NCBI GenBank assembly: GCA_964506465.1
Contig: CAZDLM010000005.1
Coordinates: forward strand, 27,438-91,437
Reading direction: 5' to 3'
Origin: UBA6109 sp964506465
GTDB taxonomy: Bacteria; Desulfobacterota; Syntrophia; Syntrophales; UBA6109
DNA: 64,000 bases
The first letter of the stretch is position 1. Each line of letters begins with the position of its first letter. A program made the position numbers and the translations under genes. Under the pieces are notes generated by a model that made no database searches, was not told the DNA's origin, and saw only the letters and a list, made by a program, of their open reading frames with translations. Of the stretch, positions 51,578 to 61,106 are shown piece after piece.

Positions 51578-51871
51578 ATGTTCGGCATCGGTATGCCGGA
51601 GTTGATCGTGATCGCCGTCGTCGCGCTTCTCGTCGTCGGCCCCAAGAAGCTTCCGGATCTTGCGAAATCGCTCGGCAAGGGATTTACGGAATTTCGCAAA
51701 GCTGTGGACGGCGTTTCCAACTCCGTGAAAGACACGATCAAGGCGGACGAATTGAAAGAAGATGTGGACAGCGTGAAGGACTCCCTGCTGTACGGAAAAA
51801 CCGGAGAAAACGGCGGGGAACCGCAAGCCCCTCCCGCCGAAAAGGGTCCGCCGGACAGCCAACCCAAGTAG
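51578..51871 (+). CDS. tatB: Sec-independent translocase TatA/TatB-type subunit
   Basis: 97 aa. One N-terminal membrane helix (residues 3-20, MFGIGMPELIVIAVVALLVVG) is followed by PKKLPDLAKSLGKGFTEFRKA, the amphipathic helix, and a hydrophilic Pro/Gly/Glu-rich tail. The Glu8 and GPKKLP hinge are features of TatB as well as TatA; with tatC next and no third subunit here, it may serve either role. It forms the receptor or pore of the twin-arginine pathway that exports folded cofactor proteins. Confidence 0.9.
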   Translation: MFGIGMPELIVIAVVALLVVGPKKLPDLAKSLGKGFTEFRKAVDGVSNSVKDTIKADELKEDVDSVKDSLLYGKTGENGGEPQAPPAEKGPPDSQPK

Positions 51872-51956
51872 ACATCCTGCATACCTCCGTAGCCCTTGTT
51901 CGAACAAGCGTTGCCGGGGAACACGCTCGGAGGAGACAGGCATAGCTGACAGAAAC

Positions 51957-52730
51957 ATGGATCCTATCGAAGAGAAATCACCCTTTACCGCCCACCTGGA
52001 GGAACTCAAACAGCGGCTGATCCGTTGCCTGATCGCCATCGGCATCGGCTTTCTGGGCTGCTATTATTTCAAAGATCCGCTGTTCCGGATCATCACGAAA
52101 CCGCTGGCGGACGTCCTGCCGGCCGGGAGCCACATGATCTTCACGGGGCTGCCGGAGGCTTTTTTCATCTACATGAAGATCGCCTTCTTCGCTTCGCTGT
52201 TCCTGACCGCCCCCTACACTTTTTTCGAGATCTGGCGTTTTGTTTCCCCGGGACTCTACTCCACGGAAAAGAAATACGTTCTTCCCTTCGTGCTGTCCTC
52301 CACAATTCTGTTCGTCGGCGGCGTGCTCTTCGGTTATTACCTCGCCCTGCCCCCCGCTTTCGGATTCTTCGTAGAATTCTCCACGGACTTTCTGAAACCC
52401 ATGATCTCCTTCCGGGAGTATTTGAATTTCACGCTCAAGTTCCTACTGGCCTTCGGGGTCTGTTTCGAACTGCCCGTCTTCATCTTCTTCCTGACGAAAG
52501 TGGGCGTCGTCACCCCTGTGATCCTGTCGAAGAAGCGCCGCTACGCCATCCTGATCATCTTCGTTACGGCCGCCGTGCTCACGCCTTCTCCGGACGCCTT
52601 CAGCCAGATCATCCTGGCCCTCCCCTTGATGTTCCTGTACGAAGTCAGTATATTCGTATCCAAGTTCGCCTTGCGGACGCGGCGTGAACAGGACCATTCG
52701 GGGGACAAAGGGGAGCAAGAGGCCGCATGA
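51957..52730 (+). CDS. tatC: Sec-independent protein translocase TatC
   Basis: 257 aa with six membrane helices. PFTAHLEELKQRLIRCL at the N-terminus is the conserved TatC signature, followed by TGLPEAFFIYMKIAFFASLFLTAPYTFFEIWRFVSPGL, the GYYLALPPAFGFFVEF helix and FELPVFIFFLTKVGVV. It recognises the twin-arginine signal. The stop overlaps the next gene's ATG (ATGA), so PBP1A translation is coupled to tatC. Confidence 0.97.
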   Translation: MDPIEEKSPFTAHLEELKQRLIRCLIAIGIGFLGCYYFKDPLFRIITKPLADVLPAGSHMIFTGLPEAFFIYMKIAFFASLFLTAPYTFFEIWRFVSPGLYSTEKKYVLPFVLSSTILFVGGVLFGYYLALPPAFGFFVEFSTDFLKPMISFREYLNFTLKFLLAFGVCFELPVFIFFLTKVGVVTPVILSKKRRYAILIIFVTAAVLTPSPDAFSQIILALPLMFLYEVSIFVSKFALRTRREQDHSGDKGEQEAA

Positions 52731-54781
52731 GGATCAAGCGTCGCGCCGTCCGGAATACCAGCCGGCGCTCCGGCTGGTATTCCGTTTTCAAGAACGTCCT
52801 CATCGGGGCAGGAGTGTTCGCCGCCGTCCTGGCATTGGCCGGGTCCAGCTTCCTGTACTATGTCCTGCTCAAAGAACTGCCGAGCATCGCCGCACTGAAG
52901 GACTACCGCCCGTCGCTCGCGACCCGGGTCTATTCCGACAACAACGAACTCGTCGACGAATTCTTCGCCGAGGACCGCAAAATCATCCCGTATGCGGACG
53001 TGCCGAAGATCGTGATCCAGGCATTCGTCGCCGCGGAAGATGCGCGTTTCTTCTACCACAAGGGCTTCGATCTGCAGAGCATAACCCGCGCCTTCTACAA
53101 GAACCTGGAGGCGGGGAAGATCGTACAGGGGGGCAGCACGATCACGCAGCAGGTGGCCAAGCTGTTGTATCTGTCCCCCGAAAAAAGCTACCTGCGCAAG
53201 ATCAAGGAGGCGATTCTCGCCTACAAGATCGACACCTACCTGACCAAGGAGGAAATCCTCCACCTCTACCTGAACCATATCTACCTGGGTCACGGGACGT
53301 ACGGCATCGAGGCGGCGGCGGAAGCTTACTTCGGAAAGAGTTCCCGGCACTTGACTCTGTCGGAAGCGGCGATCCTCGCCGGCCTTCCCAAGGCCCCGAC
53401 GACTTACTCGCCGTACGTCAACTACGAGAAGGCGCGGCAGCGCCAGGCGTATGTGCTGGAGAGGATGGTCGAGGACCGTTACATCAGCAAGGAGGACCGC
53501 GAAAAGGCCCTCGCACAAGCGATCCATCTGCGGTCCATCCGCCCGAAAGACAAGATCGCCCCCTACTTCGTCGAGCACATACGCAAGTACATCCAGGAAA
53601 AATACGGCAGTGACGTCCTGTACAGGGAAGGGCTCGAAGTCTACACGACTTTGAACATCGAGATGCAGAAAGCGGCCCGGACGGCGGTGGAGAAGGGGCT
53701 CGTGGAACTCGAAGACCGCGAGGGCTACGACCGCGGCCTCGTCCAGGCAGCCCTGGTGTGCATGGAGGCCAAAACGGGGGCCGTGAAGGCGCTTGTGGGC
53801 GGGCGCAATTTCGCCAAGAGCGAATTCAACCGTGCGGTCCAGGCCAAGAGGCAGCCCGGATCGGCCTTTAAGGCGATTCTCTATACGGCCGCCTTCGACA
53901 AGGGCATGACGCCTTCGACAAGGGTCATGGACGCGCCGCTGGTCTTCGAAGACACCCTCGCCAACACCGTCTGGAAGCCCCAGAATTTCGACCGGAAATT
54001 TCACGGGCCGACGACCCTGCGGAATGCATTGACGCACTCCCGCAATATCGTCACGATCCGCGTCCTTCAGGAGATCGGCGTCGATTACGCCGCCGCCTAT
54101 GCGGCCAACATGGGCATTTCCGGCCCGATCGCCAGAAACCTCTCCATGGCCCTCGGCACAACAGGCGTGAGCCTGCTCGATCTTGTGCGCGCCTACGGCG
54201 TTCTCGCCAATTCGGGAAAGAAGGTGCAGCCCTTCTTCATCCGGAAGATCGTTGACCGCACGGGACACGTCTTCGAGGAAGCCGCGGTGACGAGCGAACA
54301 GGTGATCGATCCCCGGATCGCCTTCATGAGTACCTATGTGCTGGAGGATGTCGTCGAAAGCGGCACGGGGCGGCGGGTGAAGGGCATCGGTCGGCCCGTG
54401 GCCGCCAAGACGGGGACGACCGATGAGAACCGCGACGCCTGGTTTATGGGCTATACCCCGTCGCTCGTCACGGGGGTCTGGGTAGGATGGGACCTGGAGC
54501 GATCCCTGGGATCCCAGGAGGTCGGAGGCCGCGCCGCCGCCCCCATCTGGCTTTATTTCATGGAAAAGGCGGTTCAGGGAACGCCCGTCGAGACCTTTGC
54601 CGTGCCGGAAGGAATCGTTTTCATCAAGGTGAATCCCCAGACCGGCGCCCCAGCCAAGCCCTCCGACGGCGGCGCGATTTTTGAGTGTTTTATCGAGGGA
54701 GCAACGCCGGAGGAAGGGAAGCCGATAGACCTCGAAGAGGAGGAAATCCCGTCCCGGAATGAACAGGATCGCCGTTTTTGA
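52727..54781 (+). CDS. mrcA: bifunctional penicillin-binding protein 1A
   Basis: 684 aa class A PBP. One N-terminal membrane anchor (about 22-45). The glycosyltransferase 51 domain (about 65-235) has the catalytic Glu in AAEDARFFYHKGFD and GGSTITQQVAKLL, KIKEAILAYKID. The transpeptidase domain (about 325-620) carries the SxxK serine in GSAFKAILYTAAFDKG, THSRN (SxN) and KTGTTDENRDAWF. It builds and cross-links peptidoglycan at the inner membrane. It lacks the long OB-fold insert of some PBP1A proteins. Translation is coupled to tatC. Confidence 0.95.
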   Translation: MRIKRRAVRNTSRRSGWYSVFKNVLIGAGVFAAVLALAGSSFLYYVLLKELPSIAALKDYRPSLATRVYSDNNELVDEFFAEDRKIIPYADVPKIVIQAFVAAEDARFFYHKGFDLQSITRAFYKNLEAGKIVQGGSTITQQVAKLLYLSPEKSYLRKIKEAILAYKIDTYLTKEEILHLYLNHIYLGHGTYGIEAAAEAYFGKSSRHLTLSEAAILAGLPKAPTTYSPYVNYEKARQRQAYVLERMVEDRYISKEDREKALAQAIHLRSIRPKDKIAPYFVEHIRKYIQEKYGSDVLYREGLEVYTTLNIEMQKAARTAVEKGLVELEDREGYDRGLVQAALVCMEAKTGAVKALVGGRNFAKSEFNRAVQAKRQPGSAFKAILYTAAFDKGMTPSTRVMDAPLVFEDTLANTVWKPQNFDRKFHGPTTLRNALTHSRNIVTIRVLQEIGVDYAAAYAANMGISGPIARNLSMALGTTGVSLLDLVRAYGVLANSGKKVQPFFIRKIVDRTGHVFEEAAVTSEQVIDPRIAFMSTYVLEDVVESGTGRRVKGIGRPVAAKTGTTDENRDAWFMGYTPSLVTGVWVGWDLERSLGSQEVGGRAAAPIWLYFMEKAVQGTPVETFAVPEGIVFIKVNPQTGAPAKPSDGGAIFECFIEGATPEEGKPIDLEEEEIPSRNEQDRRF

Positions 54782-54825
54782 AATGATGCCGTTTTCTTCT
54801 TGCGCAGTCATCTGCAGTTTTTTTC

Positions 54826-54852
54826 TTGACAAACCCGCAGGTTTTCTATAGA
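54826..54852 (+). promoter_or_regulatory. sigma-70 promoter of the first ilvBN unit
   Basis: TTGACA (54826-54831) and TATAGA (54847-54852) with a 15-base spacer (16 if ATAGAT is used), 30 bases before the leader-peptide ATG. Confidence 0.65.
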
Positions 54853-54881
54853 TCGCAACTTCAGGCGGTCAGGAAAGACTT

Positions 54882-54980
54882 ATGAACCGGATTCTATTTC
54901 ATCTTCATCGTGGAGTGGTGCTTTTGAGCGGCGTCGGTGTAGTCCTCGTACAACCGGGGGCTCCTGCTCGCTCGCTTTGA
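54882..54980 (+). CDS. Val/Leu-rich attenuation leader peptide of the first ilvBN unit
   Basis: 32-codon reading frame with GGAAAG nine bases upstream. It contains six Val and six Leu codons and one Ile, concentrated in GVVLLSGVGVVLV, and ends 20 bases before a rho-independent hairpin. The pattern is that of ivbL/ilvL-type leader peptides: when charged Val or Leu tRNA is scarce, ribosomes stall and the terminator is not formed. The frame is too short to be a normal gene, and its composition together with position in front of ilvB is the evidence. Confidence 0.85.
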   Translation: MNRILFHLHRGVVLLSGVGVVLVQPGAPARSL

Positions 54981-55000
54981 TGATCTTTTGAAAGCTTGAG

Positions 55001-55038
55001 AGCCGCGGGTCCCCGAGCAACGGAGCCCGCGGCTTTTT
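55001..55038 (+). terminator. attenuator hairpin of the first ilvBN unit
   Basis: Perfect 9-bp stem AGCCGCGGG / CCCGCGGCT (55001-55009 with 55026-55034) and TTTTT. A leader segment (54958-54970, GGGCTCCTGCTCG) can pair with 55014-55028 (13 bp with a 2-base bulge) and would take three bases of the 3' arm plus the loop, a candidate antiterminator. Confidence 0.85.
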
Positions 55039-55050
55039 CGTTCTTACGGG

Positions 55051-55082
55051 AAGGCCGCAGGGAAACGCTCTGCGGCCTTTTT
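55051..55082 (+). terminator. second tandem hairpin before ilvB
   Basis: A 10-bp stem AAGGCCGCAG / CTGCGGCCTT (55051-55060 with 55070-55079) runs into TTTTT, 12 bases after the first attenuator. Two consecutive intrinsic terminators lie between the leader peptide and ilvB. Confidence 0.8.
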
Positions 55083-55160
55083 CTTTGATGCAGGCCGGAA
55101 ACGCGGAAAGAGAAAACGCCGCGTCCCGATAAGGGGCGCCAGAGGAAAGGAACAACGGTT

Positions 55161-56828
55161 ATGGAAACCATCGGTGCAGACATTGTGCTTCAGGTCCTCA
55201 AGGAGGAAGGCGTCGATGTCATCTTCGGCTACCCGGGCGCGAGCATCCTGCCCTTGAACGACCGGCTGCGGAACAACACGGTCCGTCATTATCTCATGCG
55301 CCACGAACAGGCGGCGGCCCACGCCGCAGACGGGTATGCCCGCGCGACGGGCAAGGTCGGAGTCTGCCTGTCCACTTCGGGACCGGGCGCCACAAACCTC
55401 GTGACCGGGATCGCCACGGCCTTCATGGACTCCACCCCCATGGTCATCCTGACGGGACAGGTCACGACCTCCCTGTGGGGCCGCGACGCCTTCCAGGAAA
55501 CCGACATCATCGGCATCACCATGCCCATCACCAAACACAGCTTCATGGTTCAGGATGTCCGGCAGCTCGGGCAGACGCTGCGGCGCGCCTTTGAACTGGC
55601 CTCGACCGGACGGACCGGTCCGGTTCTCGTGGATCTTCCCTCCGACGTCCTCGCGGCGGCCTGCGCGCCCGCGGAACTGAAAGAAGCGGCGAAAGGGGAG
55701 GGGAAGAAGGAGTCCCCCTCCGATCCGCTGGAAAAAATCGCCAAGGCCCTGAACCAGAGCGAACGCCCCGTGGTGCTCATCGGCGGAGGCGTCAAGCTCG
55801 GCAATGCCTGCGAAGTCTTGAGCGAGCTGCTGAAGAAGACGAAAATCCCCTTTGTCACGACGATGATGGGCGTCGGATCCGTGGATTCCGTCAACGGCGG
55901 CAACCTCGGATTCATCGGAACCCACGGGAACGAACTGGCCAACCGCGCCGTACACCACTCCGATTTCATCCTGGCCGTGGGAACGCGTTTCACCGAACGC
56001 AGCACCTCCGTAACGGAGGAATTCGCGCCGCTGGCGACGGTGGCCCAGATCGACATCGACCCCACTTCCATCGGCAAGAATGTCCGCGTCAGTCTCCCCT
56101 TTGTCGGGGAAATCCGGGAAGCGATTTCCGCGCTTCTGCCGCTTCTCCAGGAAAAGGACCGCTCCGCCTGGCGAAATCGCATTGCGGCCGGCCGTGAAAG
56201 GATCGAATCCGGCCTGCAGGATGCCGGCTGCGGACCCGCGGGCCGCTTTATCCGGCAGATTCAGGAGGCCCTGCCGCAGGAAACGACCGTCATCACGGAT
56301 GTGGGGCTGAACCAGATCTGGACGTTGCGGACTTGGAAGACCCGCGCGCCGCGCAGCCTGATCACGAGCGGCGGCATGGGGACCATGGGCTTCAGCCTCC
56401 CTGCCTCGATCGGCGTCAAGGTGGGCCGGCCGGAACGTACGGTCGTGTCGATCTCCGGAGACGGCGGCTTCTACATGAACATGCAGGAACTCGCCACGAT
56501 CAGCACCTATCGGATTCCGATCAAGATCGTCGTCATCAACAACGGCCACCTCGGCATGATCCGCCAGATGCAGGACCTCTTTTATGACGGGCGTTTTTCG
56601 ACCGACAATCTCGGCAATGCGGTCGATCTGGTCGCCGTGGCCAAGGGCTTCGGGATTCCCGCCGGCCGCGTGGACGTCGAAAAAGGGCCGGAGGCGGGCA
56701 TCGCCGCTCTGGCGCAAGAACCCGGGCCCTATCTGCTCGAGGCGATCGTGCACCCGGACAACTACGTCTATCCCATCATCCCGCCCGGATGTTCCAACGT
56801 GGAGATGTTCGACGGGCAGAAAGAATAG
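55161..56828 (+). CDS. ilvB: acetolactate synthase large subunit, copy 1
   Basis: 555 aa ThDP enzyme condensing two pyruvates (or pyruvate with 2-ketobutyrate). The catalytic Glu is in YLMRHEQAAAHAADGYARATG, the FAD/carboxylate-binding middle in GGGVKLGNACEVL and GTRFTERSTSV, and the ThDP motif in SGDGGFYMNMQELATISTYRIP. Residue M470 (GMIRQMQDLFY) occupies the position that is Trp in copy 2 and in 2-ketobutyrate-preferring enzymes, suggesting a pyruvate preference and thus Val/Leu supply. It follows a Val/Leu leader and attenuator; ilvN copy 1 follows by 14 bases. Confidence 0.95.
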   Translation: METIGADIVLQVLKEEGVDVIFGYPGASILPLNDRLRNNTVRHYLMRHEQAAAHAADGYARATGKVGVCLSTSGPGATNLVTGIATAFMDSTPMVILTGQVTTSLWGRDAFQETDIIGITMPITKHSFMVQDVRQLGQTLRRAFELASTGRTGPVLVDLPSDVLAAACAPAELKEAAKGEGKKESPSDPLEKIAKALNQSERPVVLIGGGVKLGNACEVLSELLKKTKIPFVTTMMGVGSVDSVNGGNLGFIGTHGNELANRAVHHSDFILAVGTRFTERSTSVTEEFAPLATVAQIDIDPTSIGKNVRVSLPFVGEIREAISALLPLLQEKDRSAWRNRIAAGRERIESGLQDAGCGPAGRFIRQIQEALPQETTVITDVGLNQIWTLRTWKTRAPRSLITSGGMGTMGFSLPASIGVKVGRPERTVVSISGDGGFYMNMQELATISTYRIPIKIVVINNGHLGMIRQMQDLFYDGRFSTDNLGNAVDLVAVAKGFGIPAGRVDVEKGPEAGIAALAQEPGPYLLEAIVHPDNYVYPIIPPGCSNVEMFDGQKE

Positions 56829-56842
56829 GAAAGGGATAAAAC

Positions 56843-57337
56843 ATGGATATTCGCGAACACATCATCTCCATCCTCGTCAACAACCAGCCCGGCGTCCTCT
56901 CCCGGGTGGCCGGGGTGTTCAGCGGCCGCGGCTACAATATCGCCAGCCTGTGCGTCGCCGAGACGACGAATCCGGAGGTGTCGCGCATCACGCTTACCAG
57001 TCGCGCCGACACCGACTTCACGGAAAAGATCAAGAAATACCTCGACCGCCTCGTGGACGTCATCGCCGTGGAGGACTTCACGGGAACCGACTGCGTTCAG
57101 CGCGAACTCATGCTGATCGGAGTAACGCTTCCACCGGAGCACCGGCCGGAGATCCTGCGCGCCGTCGAACTCTTCGGCTGTCGGATCGTCGCCCTGGCCA
57201 CGGAATATGTCATTCTGGAAGTAACGGGGGACGCGGCTTTCACGTCGTCCGTGCTGAAATTCTTCTCCCCTTACGGAGTCGAGGAAATGAATCGGACGGG
57301 AACCGTCGCCGTCCTGCAGCGAAGGGACATCCGATGA
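56843..57337 (+). CDS. ilvN: acetolactate synthase small (regulatory) subunit, copy 1
   Basis: 164 aa, the IlvH length. An N-terminal ACT domain (IISILVNNQPGVLSRVAGVFSGRGYNIASLCVAETTNP) is followed by a C-terminal ACT-like domain (CVQRELMLIGV ... YVILEVTGDAAFTSSVLKFF). It activates the catalytic subunit and carries feedback inhibition, usually by Val. The sequence diverges clearly from copy 2 in the ligand loop that follows GYNI, in line with different regulation, but the ligand cannot be read. Confidence 0.93.
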   Translation: MDIREHIISILVNNQPGVLSRVAGVFSGRGYNIASLCVAETTNPEVSRITLTSRADTDFTEKIKKYLDRLVDVIAVEDFTGTDCVQRELMLIGVTLPPEHRPEILRAVELFGCRIVALATEYVILEVTGDAAFTSSVLKFFSPYGVEEMNRTGTVAVLQRRDIR

Positions 57338-57399
57338 GAAGCCCTTCGCGCAGGCCGCGCCAGAGGCGGGGCTCCGCCGCTCCGGGGGCAAAAAAACGC

Positions 57400-57428
57400 T
57401 TGACAGCGGGCGGCGGCGCTGTTATGAA
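57400..57428 (+). promoter_or_regulatory. sigma-70 promoter of the second ilvBN unit
   Basis: TTGACA (57400-57405), 17 bases, TATGAA (57423-57428), 27 bases before the second leader-peptide ATG. It shows that copy 2 is transcribed independently of copy 1. Confidence 0.75.
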
Positions 57429-57455
57429 CTGCCCCCATAAGGAGCACGTCCATTT

Positions 57456-57542
57456 ATGTCTGGGCAGCACATGGGTGTTTCCAAGACCATCGCCATAATT
57501 ATCGGGATTATTATTATCCCCGTCATAGAGGGGGCTGGCTGA
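57456..57542 (+). CDS. Ile-rich attenuation leader peptide of the second ilvBN unit
   Basis: 28-codon frame starting MSGQHMGVSK and carrying nine Ile codons and two Val codons, with the run TIAIIIGIIIIPVI. AAGGAG lies 11 bases before the ATG. The stop is 29 bases before a perfect hairpin with T-run. The design is that of an isoleucine attenuator: uncharged Ile-tRNA stalls the ribosome in the Ile run. Unlike the first leader it contains no Leu codon. Confidence 0.9.
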   Translation: MSGQHMGVSKTIAIIIGIIIIPVIEGAG

Positions 57543-57571
57543 TGGTCTGTGCCTGACATCGGAACCGACGG

Positions 57572-57609
57572 AAAAACCGTTACCAGCCTCTGGTAACGGT
57601 TTTTGTTTT
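57572..57609 (+). terminator. attenuator hairpin of the second ilvBN unit
   Basis: Perfect 15-bp stem AAAAACCGTTACCAG / CTGGTAACGGTTTTT (57572-57586 with 57590-57604), 3-base loop, then GTTTTT. The strongest terminator in the window. Confidence 0.92.
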
Positions 57610-57649
57610 TGGGTAAACAATAACCGTTCCTGCATCAGGGGGTGTTGAA

Positions 57650-59359
<1,710 letters not shown>

Positions 59360-59380
59360 CGGCAGAAAGGTTTCCTTCCC

Positions 59381-59869
59381 ATGAGCAAAAGAGAAGCAGC
59401 TCTATCGATCGTCGTCAATAACAAACCGGACGTGCTGGCAAGAATCGCCGGCACCTTCAGCGGCCGAGGATTCAACATCGAGAGCATTTCGGCCAACGTC
59501 ACCCGGGATCCCGCGATCACGAAGATCATCATCACGACGATCGGCAGCGAAGACACGATCACCAAGATCGAAAAACAGATCAACCGCCTCGTGGACGTCC
59601 TCGTCGCGCGCGATATCTCGGTCGACGACGCGGTGCAGAGGGAAATGCTCCTCATCCGCATGAAGCCCGCCGCGGCGGACCGGAACGACCTGTACAAAGC
59701 CATCATCACGAACGGCTGGAAAATCATCGGCCAGGATGATACGTATCTGTTCATTGAAGTGACGGGCGAACGGGAGGATATCGACCGGGCGCTGGCCGTG
59801 CTGGAACCCCTGGGAATGGAGGATTTCAGCCGCACGGGCACCGTCGTGATCGAGCGCAGCGGGACGTAG
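59381..59869 (+). CDS. ilvN: acetolactate synthase small (regulatory) subunit, copy 2
   Basis: 162 aa with the two ACT-type domains: ALSIVVNNKPDVLARIAGTFSGRGFNIESISANVTRDPAITKI and AVQREMLLIRMKP...YLFIEVTGEREDIDRALAVLEPLG. It is the standard IlvH-like partner of copy 2, 21 bases downstream. A hairpin with T-runs separates it from ilvC. Confidence 0.95.
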   Translation: MSKREAALSIVVNNKPDVLARIAGTFSGRGFNIESISANVTRDPAITKIIITTIGSEDTITKIEKQINRLVDVLVARDISVDDAVQREMLLIRMKPAAADRNDLYKAIITNGWKIIGQDDTYLFIEVTGEREDIDRALAVLEPLGMEDFSRTGTVVIERSGT

Positions 59870-59909
59870 TCTTGTTCCGCCCGGTTCCGAAGTCACTGCG
59901 GATATAACC

Positions 59910-59941
59910 CCGCCGCCCTCGCGGCGGAATTTTCTTTTTTT
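59910..59941 (+). terminator. hairpin between ilvN copy 2 and ilvC
   Basis: 7-bp GC stem CCGCCGC / GCGGCGG (59910-59916 with 59921-59927), 4-base loop, then AATTTTCTTTTTTT. It would reduce read-through into ilvC, or mark independent expression of ilvC. Confidence 0.65.
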
Positions 59942-59974
59942 CTGAAGCAATGCAAAAATCAAAGGAGGTTACTC

Positions 59975-61024
59975 ATGGCAAAGATCCAGATCGGAAAAGT
60001 GTCCGAGGACGTCATCACCGCGGAGGAATTCACGCTGCAGAAGGCCCGCGAGGTCCTGAAGAAGGAAACGGTGGCGGTCATCGGCTACGGGGTTCAGGGG
60101 CAGGGCCAAGCCCTGAACATGCGGGACAACGGCATCCGCGTCATCGTCGGCGAGGGTGATTACTCCTGGAAAAAAGCCATTGCCGACGGCTTCGTGCCCG
60201 GTGAGACGCTCTTTCCGCCCGAGGAAGCCGCCGCCCGGGGCACGATCCTCCAGTATCTTCTGTCCGACGCCGGCCAGAAAGAGATGTGGCCCGAGTTGAA
60301 GCCCCATTTGACCAAAGGGAAAGCCCTGTATTTTTCCCACGGTTTTTCCATCGTCTACAAGGAGCAGACCGGTGTGATTCCTCCGGCGGACATCGACGTG
60401 ATTCTGGTGGCCCCGAAGGGCGCAGGCCGCACCGTGCGCGCCAATTTCCTCGCCGGCAGCGGGATCAACTCGAGCTACGCCGTCTTTCAGGACGCGACCG
60501 GAAGGGCGAAGGAACGCACCCTGGCCGTCGGCATCGCGATCGGTTCGGGTTATCTGTTCCCCACCACGTTCGAGAAGGAAGTCTACAGCGATCTGACGGG
60601 AGAGCGCGGCGTTCTGATGGGCTGCTTGGCGGGCATCCTCGAGGCCCAGTACAACCTCCTGCGCAAGCACGGCCACAGCCCCTCGGAGGCCTTCAACGAA
60701 ACGGTCGAGGAATTGACCCAGAGCCTGATGCCGCTGGTCGCGGAGAACGGCATGGACTGGATGTATGCGAACTGCAGCACGACCGCCCAGCGCGGGGCGC
60801 TCGACTGGAAGAACCGTTTTCGCGACGCCGTCGCCCCGGTATTCGACGAGCTCTACGAGCGCGTCGTCTCCGGAAAGGAAACGGCCGTCGTACTGGACGT
60901 GAACAGCCAGCCCGGCTATCGCGACCGGCTCCAGAAGGAGCTCGACGAGATCAAGAACAGCGAGATGTGGCAGGCCGGCGCGGCCGTGCGCTCGCTGCGT
61001 CCGGAACGGCGGAAGAAGAAGTAG
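59975..61024 (+). CDS. ilvC: ketol-acid reductoisomerase (NADP type)
   Basis: 349 aa class I KARI. The Rossmann loop is VAVIGYGVQGQGQALNMRDNG, followed by ALYFSHGFSIVYKEQTGVIPPADIDVILVAPKGAG and the Mg/substrate-binding Asp and Glu residues in SDLTGERGVLMGCLAGILEAQYNLL and ELTQSLMPLVAENGMDWMYANCSTTAQRGALDW. It acts on both acetolactate and acetohydroxybutyrate, so it serves both synthase copies. AAAGGAGG precedes the start. The C-terminus is extended with basic residues (RPERRKKK). Confidence 0.96.
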   Translation: MAKIQIGKVSEDVITAEEFTLQKAREVLKKETVAVIGYGVQGQGQALNMRDNGIRVIVGEGDYSWKKAIADGFVPGETLFPPEEAAARGTILQYLLSDAGQKEMWPELKPHLTKGKALYFSHGFSIVYKEQTGVIPPADIDVILVAPKGAGRTVRANFLAGSGINSSYAVFQDATGRAKERTLAVGIAIGSGYLFPTTFEKEVYSDLTGERGVLMGCLAGILEAQYNLLRKHGHSPSEAFNETVEELTQSLMPLVAENGMDWMYANCSTTAQRGALDWKNRFRDAVAPVFDELYERVVSGKETAVVLDVNSQPGYRDRLQKELDEIKNSEMWQAGAAVRSLRPERRKKK

Positions 61025-61049
61025 GGCGGACCGTTTTCACCGCTGTATA

Positions 61050-61091
61050 AAAAAGATGCCCGGCATACAGGTGCGTGCCGGGCATCTTTTT
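61050..61091. terminator. bidirectional terminator between ilvC and the acyltransferase gene
   Basis: Perfect 16-bp inverted repeat AAAAAGATGCCCGGCA / TGCCGGGCATCTTTTT (61050-61065 with 61076-61091) with T-runs on both strands, located between convergent genes. Confidence 0.92.
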
Positions 61092-61106
61092 GTTCTCGTG
61101 CCAGGT

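Noticed and set aside
51893..51906. Perfect palindrome CTTGTTCGAACAAG between tatB and tatC
   Set aside because: Too short a stem-loop and no T-run; tatC is co-directional and closely spaced, so no terminator or operator role can be supported.
52541..54832. 763-codon open frame on the minus strand
   Set aside because: Antisense to PBP1A, which carries all catalytic motifs of both its domains.
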